Below are positions 29,969 through 42,310 of a DNA stretch of 59,642 nucleotides, one piece after another (within the stretch, counting starts at the first letter, position 1; every line of letters begins with the position of its first letter). The DNA is taken from NCBI GenBank assembly GCA_016721085.1, contig JADKJI010000044.1, positions 1 through 59,642 on the forward strand. Direction: 5' to 3'. A program made the position numbers and the translations under genes. The DNA comes from Chitinophagaceae bacterium (GTDB taxonomy: Bacteria; Bacteroidota; Bacteroidia; Chitinophagales; Chitinophagaceae). The notes under the pieces are model-generated. The model did no database searches. It was given only the letters and a program-made list of their open reading frames with translations, and was not told the origin of the DNA.

Positions 29969-30826
29969 ATGCAAAGAAGAAAATTCCTTTATGAGTCTTC
30001 CCTTATTGCCATGAGTATTGGGGTATTCGGAAATATTAAATGGGACGGCAACTCCTATGTAGGTGAGGATCCCACTACCACAGATATCCTCGGCCCTTTT
30101 TATCGTCCGGGGGCACCATTTAAGACAAACCTGGTGCAAAAAGGCACAAAAGGCCAATTATTGAATTTCCATGGAACTGTTTTTGCTAATGATGGAAAAA
30201 CACCTGCCGGTAATACCTTGGTAGAAATCTGGCATTGCAACGAAAATGGTGTATATGATAATACATCAGATGAGTATATCTACAGGGCATCTTTCAAAAC
30301 CGGTGCTGATGGAAAATATCATTTCAATACCATATTGCCGATTCCATATAGCACAGGAAATGACAATTTCCGACCTGCTCATATCCATATGCGTGTATCG
30401 GGCAATTCGCAACAGGATCTTGTAACCCAAGTATATTTCAAAGGTGACGAACATATTGCCAAAGATGAAAGTGCCAATCACCCCAAATCCATAAACCGCA
30501 TTCTTGAAATAAAAAACGGGAAAGATAATTCCAAAGTGGTTCAATTCGATGTTGTATTGGCAAAAGAATATTTACTGGAAGCATCTGCTTACAAAAAAAT
30601 AAGCGGACTATACCAGATGAATGATAAGTCAATGGCTGAATTTTATCGTCAGGGCGACCAGCTATTCGCAAAACTTAATGGCCAGATTGTAGAATCCATG
30701 GACTACAAGGGCAATAATACATTTGTTGGCGGTCTGAGTTTCGTTAAAGCCAACTTCGAACTGAATAATGCCAGTGAGATAAAAGTAAAAATGAGTTATG
30801 TAACCGGACCCGAAAAAAAAAGTTAG
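29969..30826 (+). CDS. exported intradiol ring-cleavage dioxygenase with extra C-terminal domain
   Basis: An intact 285-residue protein. The N-terminus MQRRKFLYESSLIAMSIGVFG looks like a Tat signal (RRKFL). The dioxygenase core has the family lead DILGPFYRPGAP and VEIWHCNENGVYDN, with iron-ligand candidates Tyr96, Tyr127 (TILPIPYS), His138 and His140 (RPAHIHMRV). Family members use Fe(III) to open catechol or protocatechuate rings. After about residue 205 there is an extra segment of about 75 residues (KISGLYQMNDKSMAEFYRQGDQLFAKLNGQ...) resembling a small beta-barrel, DUF3471-like. An exported form suggests a non-classical role on aromatic or plant-derived substrates outside the cytoplasm. 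Confidence 0.9.
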   Translation: MQRRKFLYESSLIAMSIGVFGNIKWDGNSYVGEDPTTTDILGPFYRPGAPFKTNLVQKGTKGQLLNFHGTVFANDGKTPAGNTLVEIWHCNENGVYDNTSDEYIYRASFKTGADGKYHFNTILPIPYSTGNDNFRPAHIHMRVSGNSQQDLVTQVYFKGDEHIAKDESANHPKSINRILEIKNGKDNSKVVQFDVVLAKEYLLEASAYKKISGLYQMNDKSMAEFYRQGDQLFAKLNGQIVESMDYKGNNTFVGGLSFVKANFELNNASEIKVKMSYVTGPEKKS

Positions 30827-31187
30827 AGGTAAGTCGTAAGTGGTAAGTTGTAAGTTGTAAGCCGTCGCAGTGTCACTTTATGACTTTCTGCAAGCTATAA
30901 TATTCATATCCGTTTCAATCTGCAAATCCAATCCTTATTTATCTTCTACCGCTGTGAATGCCCTTTCCCACACTAAATAGAATAATTGATACGATCATGT
31001 AGAAATTTATATTCTTTGATGCGCAATTAGAAAGGAAAATATTTACTTTCTAATTTTCTTGATATACTGGAATTTTATACTATTTTTTCTTAGTAAAGGT
31101 CAAAATAAAGTAACTCAATTACTATTATTTTGACCTTATATTCAAATTGTCATTTACGACATTGGTAGCCCAAAATCAACCCAATGT
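30827..31187. other. intergenic region between convergent dioxygenase and TcA genes
   Basis: The gap holds a GTAAGT-type simple repeat (30828-30860) followed by CGTCGCAGTGTCAC, a fragment also seen in the right-end repeats. Downstream are a weak inverted repeat (TTAGAAAG ... CTTTCTAA near 31027-31053) and the strong hairpin listed separately. No gene is seen. Confidence 0.7.
31096..31137. terminator. hairpin downstream of TcA
   Basis: Perfect 13-bp arms, AAGGTCAAAATAA (31096-31108) and TTATTTTGACCTT (31125-31137), with a 16-nt loop. It lies 51 nt beyond the reconstructed TcA stop and is suited to end the toxin transcript. Confidence 0.7.
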
Positions 31188-34100
31188 TCACTTCTGAATC
31201 AGGAATATCAGCACTGCCTTTTTAATTTTAAACGTAAAACTTCCAAGACCGAAGCCAGAAGGTAAGCTGAAGAAACATCCTGATAACTATTGCCTGGTGA
31301 CAGTGAAAAATTAAGTACCGCTCCGCCATTAGAGGTCAATTCCAAATCACAGGTGTCAGTAGAATTAGTAAATGACCTATTAAGTAAACCTTTCCAATGG
31401 CAACATCCCTTTCCTGAACAAAGAAAGGCAATTGACTTTTATTGATGTCAAAATTCATTATGTGTATTCCACCTCCTGAAGGATAGAACATCTTATGCCA
31501 TTCGCTGGAATACTCGTGCTTTAGACTGAAAAGGCGATTAAGAACCATTCCGCTAGAGGAGTCAGTAGGTGCTATGGTAGACTGAATCAGGCCTTTTAAA
31601 TATGTATTCACAGTGCCTTTTAAAGTGCCTTCTTCTCGGGCTGAATACCGAATGGTCACAACGATATCGCTGATAGTATTATAATCAAACATCCGTAAAT
31701 CAGCTTCTGTATTCATTTCTAATTCCCATTCCCAAAAGCACCACAACCTTCAAATGGTAAATAGCGTTCGTCTCTGAAATTGAGATCAAAACACCTGAAT
31801 CATTCTGGGCAGTACTAGTTGATATACAATGCGTTTCGGCAGTTATATGCTTAAACCTATCATCTGCAGCATAGTCGGCGCTGTCATAATTGGTACCACT
31901 TGCATTTAACCGCGTAGTATGTTTCTTTAATCGAAGCGTAGCGCTAATAGTAGTATATGGGCCTGCAATACAAGGAATGCTTAATGAAACAGTTTTAATT
32001 CTTCTGAAAAAAAAATGACCGGGGGAATCTAAATCGAATAAGGCTTCAGGAATGATAAAGGTGCAAGTACCATTAGCTCTCAAATCAAGAATAGCCTGCG
32101 GGTTTAAAAGAAGCAACGAAACATGTTTTGTCATTTCGAGTTCTCTTCGATTGAGATCATAATACGAACTTTCCATTCTTCTCAAGTCATATTGAAGCTT
32201 TCTGCACTCAAAAAGTCCCCTTTTCAGCTATCCCAATATCCAAACTGAACAAAAGATGTGTTTCTGTATTCTCCTAATTCATACTGATAACATTGCTCTG
32301 CCTTTTGGCCAAATCGTAGGCCAGCTGATAGCTTTGGAAATAGACTGTCGATATTTGACCGATCATCCAATCATACAATTGCTGATTGATGAATTTACTT
32401 CTCATAAACTCATCTGCTTCTTTGTTGTTTTCAATCTGCAGTTGTTGGTTCATAAGGTCTCTTTCTGCAATAGCTTGCTTTATTTCAGCAGAAATAATCT
32501 CCTTATCCATCTGCTCCAATTCCTTATTAGCAGATTCCGATTGATTTCCAATCATCCATTCTTCTGTATAATTACCAAATGTACCCGCCATGCTTCCCGC
32601 AGCGTTATTGATTGCGGAAAATATTCCATATATGAACTCATGGCGTTCATCATTGCCCTAAGGTTGTCTCCACCCCAGGTTACACCCATTGATGTTGGAG
32701 CACCTGCTTTTAAGTTAGGTATTGCAGCCAGAACGCCCCCTATTGTGCTAAGTCCTCCTTGAATTGCCGAAAATATCATCCCAATCTGTACACTGACCAA
32801 TTGTTGTTTTCAAAATATTCATGAATTCCGTGAACCATAATAATCAGCCTTCAACTGGGTAACTTCCTTCATTTTCTTCGAGCTTTCGACTTGAATCTTA
32901 GCATCTTCCACCTTTTCCTTCATACTCAAGTACTACATTCAGCATTTTTTGCTCATGTACTGAACGCAATAATGAAAAAGCAGCATCCCTTTTTTCAAGT
33001 GCTTGCAAAAGGGCTGATCCCAACGATTTCACTTCATTTGAAAACTCGAGTGCTTTTTGCAACATAAAGTTGAACCTGTAATTAGGTAATGCAGCATTCA
33101 AATCACTAAGAATACTTGACAAGTCCATTCCCGCAGCTGCTGCCCTTACCAGCATAGCTGGATCAATCGGGGGTTCAAATAATGGTAACGTACGAACGAT
33201 TCCCTGGGTGTTCATACTGTTCCTGATTTTAAACAATCGGTCTGCAACTGTATCCCAGTACTTCATAAGAAACTCGTTTCTGGGCACACAGAAATAAAAC
33301 ATTTCACCCAACGCATTACTACTTCCTGAACCAGAACCCGAAGAAGAAGAAGGCGCTAACATGGTCTCGATTGCCACCATGGCGTTTGAAAACGAATCCA
33401 ACTCATCTTTTATATCATCAAATGAAGCATCTGCATGTTCAGCTCTTGGAGGAATCTGCTGGGGTCGTTCTCCAAGGATTTTAGCTGCCATAATATATAA
33501 ATTAGTGGCCTCATTAATAGCTTCAATCGTATCCCGCCTGAATAGATTATCACCCCAGGCAATAATATTATCCAAATATTTCATTACCACATTCCTCATA
33601 TAGGCACTAATACGCATCCTGGCAATAACATGTGGCATAAATGGATTCTTCATCCACTTATCGACCTGAGCCGCTAATTCCGTTTCGTTTTTGAGCAAAT
33701 CATCTAATGTGGCTATTTGTGTACCGGCTTCATCAAAAAAAGGTTTGAACTGCCAGAACCGCTCCTTATCCCCTCCTTCACTCTGTGTTGGATCAAAAAT
33801 ATAATGAAACCAATCTCTTGCTTCTTCAAATCGCTGATCATCCTTTAAACGACAAGCTATAAGCATAGGGACATGAAAAAAGAGCTCCCAATTATATTGG
33901 GAATAGGCACTTCCATAAACAAAATCCACTTCACTGGTGGGATATGGTTTTGTTACGAGATTTGTTGGATCATAATTTTTCTTGAATAATATGGTGTCGG
34001 CCTGTGTTTCCACACTCCTTTTCAACAAACCTTCTATACCCAATTTATACAACTCTTTTATAAACGTCTTGACATGATAATGGTAAAAAGTTGTAAAAGT

Positions 34101-37100
34101 AAAATGATGCTCTTCCGTATATTTCTTAATAAGTCTTTGGCCCTTAGAAATAAGCTTTATTTCTGGCTCCACCTCGTATTGGTAAGAAGATGAAATGCCA
34201 TATTCTTTATTGGCGCTCTTCATCATCAAAGGTTGAATGGTACTCTCCGTTGCCCCCACATTAACACCTTCATTACCATGAATAATAACAGTAGCTGTTT
34301 TGAATTCAATGGTTTTTTCTTGTACTGCTGCTTTTTTAATACCAACCTTAATTTCCTGAGGCTCTCTGAAGTATTCGTCAATGTAAGGTATAGGATCTGT
34401 ATAGTTTCGTCCCGGATTAACAATGGGCCCTTCAGGGTCTTCAATAGGAGTATATGTATAATAGTCACGCCAACTTCTTTGTATATCATGATACCAATCT
34501 CCGATGCCATAATCAGGCTTGGTATGCGTTGGTACGTCTACCACTCTATGCGTCACATAGAAAGTATGATCCTTATCCTGGAAGAAGAAAAATTCAGGCA
34601 TTGCATGCGGACCTGTTTCAGGAACAACCAGTTTAAACTTATCTTCATTCCCTTTATTGAGTACCTTAATATGATCTGTAGAAATAATCACACCACCATC
34701 AAGATCGTCGTGATCGATCTGAAAAGATAAATAACCGTTCTTTGTACGAGACACCTGCATCTCTTCCTTACCACTAACATTTTCAATACCAACCCATGTC
34801 AATACATTGCCTCAGGTATCAATGTGTAAAAATTTGAAAAATGGGGCTCCTCAGAAGTATTGTTAAAGATAAAAGCACTTTCGCTGCCACTCACACTTCC
34901 CTCAACACTAATACTCAATGTGGATCCAGCTACCGAAGCTTTAGTCCAACAGGCAGTTCGCATATCCTCTAACAATTTTCTGGATAACACTGATTGAGAT
35001 GTGATAAAGCTTTTTGAAAGTCGTTTCGCTGTCCACTTATTCTTCTTATACTCGCTCCAAGCCACTTGTATTTTCCAAAACAGTGGTTGTGGATCAGATA
35101 TATCATTAGATTCTTCACCATCCTGAACAAAAAACAACCAGAATAAACACAGTTTCCGATTAAAAATCACTGGCACCAGATGATTCCCGTCAACATCGAT
35201 TTCCAATTTCAACCAGGAAGTCCATTCACCATCTTCTAATGTACGATGGTAATATCGGGAGGGATTGGATGAGGTGCGTGCAAAAACATGAAGGATATCA
35301 ATATCATCTTCGTCAGGCAAATCTTTTTCTACCTGGTGATACATACCCACAACCTCAAGTCTGGATACTTCGTCAAGACTACTTAGGTAGTTATGGAAAG
35401 CATCCTCAACATTATCTTCATTCAGTTCATTTTGCTTCAACTGGGTTTCCAAATCCTTAAAGAAAGGAGATTTGTCATCGCGTAATTCTGGTTCTATCAA
35501 GTTCTCAGGATAGAGGAAAATTTTACGGTTGGCTTCCCATATACGGTAAATTTTTCTCCACTCCTTCCATTCTTCCACCTGATCGCCATCTAATTTTAAA
35601 GCAGTAACAGATGGATTTGAATTTGGATGTTCCAGATTCAGTAATACTCTGTCAATAAACAATTGAACACTACAAATAGCTTGCTTTATCCTGGAAGTCA
35701 TATTGATGGGTTTCATTTCCACATCAATCAGAAAGTACTCATATAGTTCATCTGTATTCTTCCATCTCTCATAACTCGTAGGTGGATCATATTTTGCATG
35801 TGTCACCACAAATGATACAAGTGCTACCGTTGCCTTTCTCTAAGATCATCACGAAGTGGTTTGGCCAATTTAGCCATTGCCCCTCGTCGTACTTAGCTTT
35901 GGCGGCATTCTTTATTGCATCAGAAACAGTGTGGTCGAAATCAACGGCATAGCAGATTGAATCAGGGATGTATTCAAACCAATCCTGTTAATTGTTGACA
36001 GACAGTTCTTGATTTGTAAGATGATTTCACCATTTACAAAACTGGCGGGGAAATTGGTCTTAAGTATTCCAGCATTTACCAAGGTTACACCATCTCCAAC
36101 TAATGATTCTAGAATTTCCCTATCCCAATTCGTTCTTGTAGCGAGATTGTCAAGCCATTTTGTTTTATCTGGATTTACGATAGCTGTCAAAACAATATCA
36201 AAAAATCGGGAGTGCCTACAGGCATGGTATCTCTCGCCTTTATAATATTCAACAATATTTCAAAACTATTGAAATTCCCGACGATGGATGACACAGGAAG
36301 TGTGGTCAAGTCTGTACATAACAGGAAGCAGCATTTTTCAGAACGGCTTCCAGATCGGTATCGCTCAATTTCAATTTGTTGATTATCGAAGCGATCTTAT
36401 CCAGACGCATATAATCATTGAAAAGATCTGACTCTGCATCTAATGCAGTATCTGCAGTAGGATTAGTCCGAACAAATTTAGGTTCGTAATCTTTCGGATT
36501 TGTAGGATCTGAAGTATCAGTAAATGATTTCAGAAAATTAAGTGTCGAAAAATCATCTGCTCTAAAATCTTCAACAACCGCTTTTAACGGGTTAGTAATG
36601 CCTTTTATATAGGACTGTAACAATAATCCTGCAGCACTCGCAGATATCTTTAATTTCTCTGAGAACTTCTGAATAATGGTATTCCTTTGCTCATCAGCAG
36701 AAGATGTTTCAATAGCCCGTAAGGCAATGCGTAGTTCGGATAAAAATACACTGATGTCATCATCTTGCGGGGCAACAGATGTCTCTTCCAGATATTCGTG
36801 TTGCAATAAGTAATTTAATTGGTCAATACTGAACCCGATGTCTTTACTGCATCAGCTTTTAAAGGAAGGAGAATGTTGAAATTGGGGAAGCAAAGGGTTT
36901 GCTGCTGCACCAATCAGTTTTTAAGGAAAGGAAATCCTTGGTATTAAGCCAAGCTTACGGGCCAACACAGAATTCCTATATAAGATACCAAGGTTTGACA
37001 AAGACAAGTTATTATCTGGCAACTCGGCTTTGAGATAAGTATAATCTTCATCACTGATTTGCAAAGCCGCAACCACTGTAGCAGAATGATCGTCCAGTAA

Positions 37101-40100
37101 TCCTGCCAGGGCAGCAGCATTGTTAAAGGCTGGATCAACCGGATTCAGTACAGCCTTATTACTAAATAACTTTTCATACAATGAGATAATTGGGGGATAA
37201 TTGTCCTAAAAGTAGTCAATATATGACCTGGTACTGATACTACGCCAAAACGCCAGGATTGATTCAAGAGGAAGCCTTAATTGTTTTGCTAAAACATCAG
37301 TTTGAGCAATGTTATTTAGTTTCGATTTATTTTGAACTACATTATTCCCGAAATCAAGACCAAATGCTATACAAGCCCTATCAAGGTCAAAGAGTGTCCA
37401 TCCTGTTTTTTTCCACAACCGGATAAAAAGATGAATTTTTTTCAGGTGGGTGGTTGTTACTCCTGATAACTTCAAGTTATCGAGTTCGCAACTGGAATTA
37501 TCACCATCGATGGATACAATGGAAATGGCCCGGATAGCATTACCTGATCCATCAACTCCTGTTACAGGATTGATAGAATCACATAACAAAAGAGTCAGTA
37601 ACTCTTTATAAGATAAATCCAATTGCTGGAGAAAGACATCTATTCTTCCTGTTACTGCAGCATCCCAACTTCCCCCCGAAATATTCTTACTTGAATCAGC
37701 CGGGTCTACTAAAGGTTTATAGCCATTAGCCTTATTGAAACCATAAAAATTCCATAGCCCTGAATCTGCAGTACCATCTCCAGTTGTTTCACCTGAAAGT
37801 ATTTTCGCTTCCTGAGGATTGAGTGTAATCTCTCCATATTGATGTTGAAATCATCAAAAGCCGCTTCTTTTGAACCGCCATAAAAGTAGTCATTAACTGA
37901 GCTTTCTGAACACCAAGATGTTTTAAGTATACCCTTGTTTCTTCAACAGGCAAATTGAAAGGCAAAGCTCCCGGGTACACAGCTGTTTTCAATTCCGTAT
38001 AAGCATCATAATTTATATGTTCAGGATTAGCAGCCAGTTCCTGGCCTGCCAGGTAGTTTGATAAGCCGGAACAACAACCGGACTTGTTTTATGAGTTAAA
38101 ATAAAATTCTCCAGTAACTCGTTCACCAGATCAACATAGGGCAAAAGGAGTATTAGTGTTTTCGCAAGTAAGTTCAATATGAACCAGATCTGGTCTCCTG
38201 CGGATAAGTTCCTGATAAACTTCCGGAGAACGGCTATATAAAAAATTAAGGATGTCGGTATAATATGCAGCTGGACTAAATACAGAAGTGCAATGTTCAC
38301 ATTCGCAGGCATCCAGAGAACCAAACATGGTACGGAGAGTGGGCTCTGCTATGGATCGGGGGTAGTCGTTGTTTTAAAAGAAAGGTTTGGATGCAGTTTT
38401 GACCAGTAAAGAGCGGACTTCATAAAATTCTTCTCAGCCTTGTTATAGATCAATTGTGCCTTTTCAACGGAACCTGCAGCAGCAGAGATTTTATGAACAA
38501 AGGTATTCTGGGGAACTTCCACAATATTATACGCTGAATCCATCCCTTCCAATTTTAACGCATTGATGGTTCCAAAATCAGTGGAATAGGCAGATAAACG
38601 TTGAGCACTTTGCAACTCTATTACCAATTTTGACTTATCCTCAATACCCTTAAAATTGAAGGCATTCTCTTCCGAAAGTAATTTTAAAGTAGCACTGCTT
38701 TTTAAATCAAATGAAGGATTATTAGAGAAAAACATGACCATATCATCCTTTACACCTGCAAAAGCAGATGCATCTTTTGGCTGCTTAGCAAGTTTACCAA
38801 AAAACGAATGAGTAGGATATTGTTGCTCCAAAACGACGGACATTTGATTGGCATAAATTGCCACCCTCTTCGATTCAGTTTCTGCCTCAATGAATGCAGG
38901 GACTATTGATTTCTTTTCCTGAGTTGAAAGATCTGTTATCAGTTTGCTCCATTCATTAGCATCCATCGATGCCAATTCATAAAACAGATTATCAGACTTC
39001 TCTAAACGCTTATACAATGCAGCGGTTAAAATGGGTTGATTAGCAGTTAGTGAACCCAATTTCAATACATGCTGAACTTTATTTGCCGTCTCCTTATTAC
39101 CAGATATAGAACCGAGGCTTTCCCAGAAACTTTGCTGGTCTCCCGGATGATTCAGGTAGGCTGTAAGGATTTTCTTTTGTGAAGCCTGGTCACTAACCGC
39201 AAGTCCAAGTAATTGCCCCAATGATGCATCCATTTTCCGGGGTACTTCTTTCAAGGCTTCTTCAATAGAATAGTCATTCCATTTTGCGATCATGTCATCT
39301 GCCTTTGCCACTAACTCATCTGAAACATAATTCGAAGAAGCTGCATTTATTAATGCGGTTTTCATATCCTTGGCATCAACGGAAGTTAAATTATCCAAGT
39401 TTGTTGGAAGTCCACCTTTAAACATTCCATAAAAGCTTCCGCTGGAATAGCAGTTACAGCCTCCATTTCATTGGCTCGCAACCAATGAAAAGTATCTCTT
39501 GGCTCTGTGCCCACCTGGTTCGCTACGAAATTGACATCATCGATAGATAATGGTTTCTTTTCTCCTCCTTTCTTTAACTGTTCCAGATACTTGTTCAATA
39601 CTGGTTGGTTTAACTTAAATAAAGGAGTGCCTTTATATTGAGGATCTTCAATCGTAAAATCCTGAGTAATGGATTCAATTTTGTTTAGTAAAAACTCAGC
39701 CGAAGCCAAAATTTTCCCGTCAGCTCCTTTCACTTCAACAGAATAAGCTGTTTTAGGAATCTGGTTTTCGAGTGAAAACGAATAAATACCAGAAGAGTCA
39801 GTAGTGGTATTGGCAAGTCGCTTACTTGACCGAAGCATTTTTTCACTTACTACCACATTTATTCCTGCAACAGGATTACCAGAAAGATGCTTTACCATCC
39901 CTGTTAATGTGAACCCACTACTTTTTTCTTCGATTACATTTTTATCAGAATTAGTAGACAAAATGATTTCTATATTATCCTGATCCTCTGCCATATTCCA
40001 TACCACCGATTGCTCCGTGCTATGCAATAGAATTTCTCCTGAATACACCTTGAAAAAAATATCAGGTTTTCTGTCAAGAAACAGTTCTCTGAATCTTTTT

Positions 40101-40264
40101 ACAGTAAAACCGATCTTGAACTTACCGTTTTTGTCTGTAGTTGCTTCTCCAACAAAATCATCAATCAGCAAATCCTTATCCCACGCTTCCACCCTGAGAT
40201 TACTTATCCCTTTTTTGGAGTTGTCTTTTATAACTCCGCTTATGTTATAGGTTTGTTTTGCCAT
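31188..40264 (-). CDS. Tc toxin subunit A (TcA-like, pore-forming), about 3,000 codons, many frameshifts
   Basis: The start MAKQTYNISGVIKDNSKKGI opens two transthyretin/CNA-B-like domains (about residues 5-105 and 115-205). Next are SpvA/VRP1-type helical regions, including the signature LDACECEHCTSVFSPAAYYTDILNFL and LVHIELTCENTNT (38330-38150). The neuraminidase-like segment ICSVQLFIDRVLLNLE ... WEANRKIFLYPENLIEPELRDD is at 35690-35460. The toxin-channel region ends with VRIS-like helices, GGLSTIGGVLAAIPNLKAGAPTSMGVTWGG, FDLDSPGHFFFRRIKTVSLSIPC and AQNDSG. These are hallmarks of TcA, which forms the pentameric translocation channel. Frameshifts fall near 39400, 38340, 38150, 37990, 37790, 37630, 37200, 36850, 36300, 36190, 35850, 34800, 32890, 32600, 32200, 31740 and 31380. 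The position of the last codon (31188) is approximate. Confidence 0.95.
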
Positions 40265-40291
40265 GATAAGGTGTATTTAAATTATTATATT

Positions 40292-41164
40292 TTATATTTC
40301 GATGCTATCTTTCTTGTAATAAGTTAATGTTACTATACTCTGATAGGTTTTTTGGACACTCTTCTGTCGTTGAACAACATACTCTCTAAATGACAATAAA
40401 AGTATAAGCAAGTTCCATATCCAATAATCTTTAGGCAATTGTCCAAAAACTTGTAACACCAGAAAAATAATGGTAACGACGACCATGCTTCTGAAAAATT
40501 TAGATGCCGACATAATACGTATAGCCTGATCACTTATGGAGGGGAAATGGGCTTCTAATACGGTACCAGCCCATTTATAGGTGTTGGTAGCATTTCTAAC
40601 AGAAGCAGGTTGTGCATTTAATATTTTTCTTGCTTCTTCATAACTCTTATCAATTTTAACTCTGAAGTCAAGTTTAAAAATGATCGCCAATAATCTTCTT
40701 AAAATATTTTGGGTATAGACTATACAGTAGCCTTCGAAAACGACATTTTCATTCTCATCGGTTTTGCTATCATTTTCAGAAACCCAATCACTTTTTTTCT
40801 TTATCTTCTTATAAACTTCCAAATAGTGCTTTCTCCTATCATCTGAATTCCTGAAATGAAGAAACCCTTTTCTAGATCTTCATTATAAGGACTGAATTGT
40901 TTTCGTATCCAATCATATAATGGGTCTAATCCTGATGCAATAGAGCTTAAGAAATAACCCAGGCCAAATGATGAAAAAACTATCAATACCCAAAATATGA
41001 TGGTTGTATCTTCAGAAAAAGCGAACAAGTATAAAGGTCGGTTTACTTATTATAGGATGATAAGATTCTATCATCAATAAAATTATTGCAAGTACAGCTC
41101 CAGGAAGCAATACCGTGATGAATTCGACAAGTCCTATAAAAAATTCGTTGGGTTTAAAATCCAT
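40292..41164 (-). CDS. predicted four-helix membrane protein between TcB-TcC and TcA genes, frameshifted
   Basis: About 290 residues from ATG 41164 (MDFKPNEFFIGLVEFITVLL). Predicted membrane segments are FFIGLVEFITVLLPGAVLAII, IIFWVLIVFSSFGLGYFLSSI, MVVVTIIFLVLQVFGQ and YWIWNLLILLLSF. Between helices two and three is a cytoplasmic-type region (YEEARKILNAQPASVRNATNTYKWAG, IMSASKFFRS). Frameshifts near 41035 and 40815 split it. A family with the LLPGA and SKFFRS features occurs widely as hypothetical membrane proteins, and I do not know its function. It ends 27 nt before the TcA start and begins 75 nt after the TcC effector stop, so it is part of the toxin operon. An accessory, release or immunity role is inference from position only. 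Confidence 0.8.
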
Positions 41165-41238
41165 AGTTCAATTATTATTCGAGAGAGTTAAAGTAAGTTT
41201 ATCATAAATGCTCCATTATTTAATTGCACCTCGCTTCA

Positions 41239-42310
41239 TTAACGAGAAAATGTAACTTGAACATTTGTATAATGTCCTGCAGTACCTTCTAGAGATCCAA
41301 TAGTAACCCTTGTAAAACCAGCAGCAGCAGCTTGCTGTCCCGTCCATGTTTGGGCTGCCGCTGCCTCCGACGACATACCTCCAGCTGTTAATTCATTAAA
41401 TCGTGCAAGATTATTACCATAAGACCATGACCCTCGAATTGTTCTTACAGCACTTCCAAAGTGTCGTAAAATACCTTGAAATGCCTCCGCTCCTCTTAAT
41501 ACAGTAGACCTTACTCCGTTTTCTAAAACGGTACGAATAGTAACAGTTAGAGTTCCATCTGCAGAAAGAGATCCAGTTGCTTGAAATCTTGGATTAGAAG
41601 AATCCGACATTGCAAAAAAACCATCTCTCACAGTCGTCAATATCCTCGCTAAAGGAGTTGGAGGAGTTCTTGTTCCACTTGGAGGTGTAGCTTCTGGATC
41701 AATGGCTGGACTTGTTCCCCCACTTGGCCTAACAGGAGATACCTCTGTAGGAGGAACAGTGGAAGTGCCTGGCGATACAGGTGTTTCTGAAGGTGGTAAA
41801 GTTGGAGGGGTTTCCAGATACGGGGAGGGGTAATTGGTTCTGGTGGAGTTAATGCAGCTCTTCTTGATGCTAATCGTGCTGCAATTAGCTCTCTGGATGC
41901 AGCTGATTCTAATTGAGCAGCTCTACCTGCAGCAGCAAGTCTTGAAAATGTAGCCCCCAAAACCAAACTTATTGCAAAATTTCTTCCGGTTTCTCCGGGA
42001 GTATCCCCATATAATGCATATCCAAAACTATCAATTACACCCATTGTTCCATGAAACGTAGCTGCACCATAATTTCCAAGACTTGCATTACGAGCATATG
42101 CTTCCGCTCTTAATAGAGTATATGAAAGAACGGCATCTCTTGTAAAATTGTAAGAAAAACCTCTGGAATCAATTTCGCTTTGTATTGCATCCATTGCATT
42201 GTTAACGGACTCGGTATCAAAATTTGCCCTATCGGCAGCCTCCAATGCCCGAACTATTCTTTCTGACCCAGTTACAGGAGCAGCGTGATGACCACTTTTA
42301 TCAAAAAAAA
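41239..42310 (-). other. hypervariable C-terminal effector region of TcC
   Basis: This region follows the RHS core. It has an Ala-rich helical segment (SERIVRALEAADRANFDTES, then ATFSRLAAAGRAAQLESAAS), a linker of repeated PPxxTP and PVSPGTSTVPPTE type, and a C-terminal domain (FFAMSDSSNPRFQATGSLSA ... EAFQGILRHFGSAVRTIRGS ... AAAQTWTGQQAAAAGFTRVT ... GHYTNVQVTFSR). In Tc toxins this part is cut off, held inside the TcB-TcC shell and delivered as the toxic enzyme. I do not recognise its activity; the ADP-ribosyltransferase motifs of the known TccC effectors are not evident. Confidence 0.75.
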
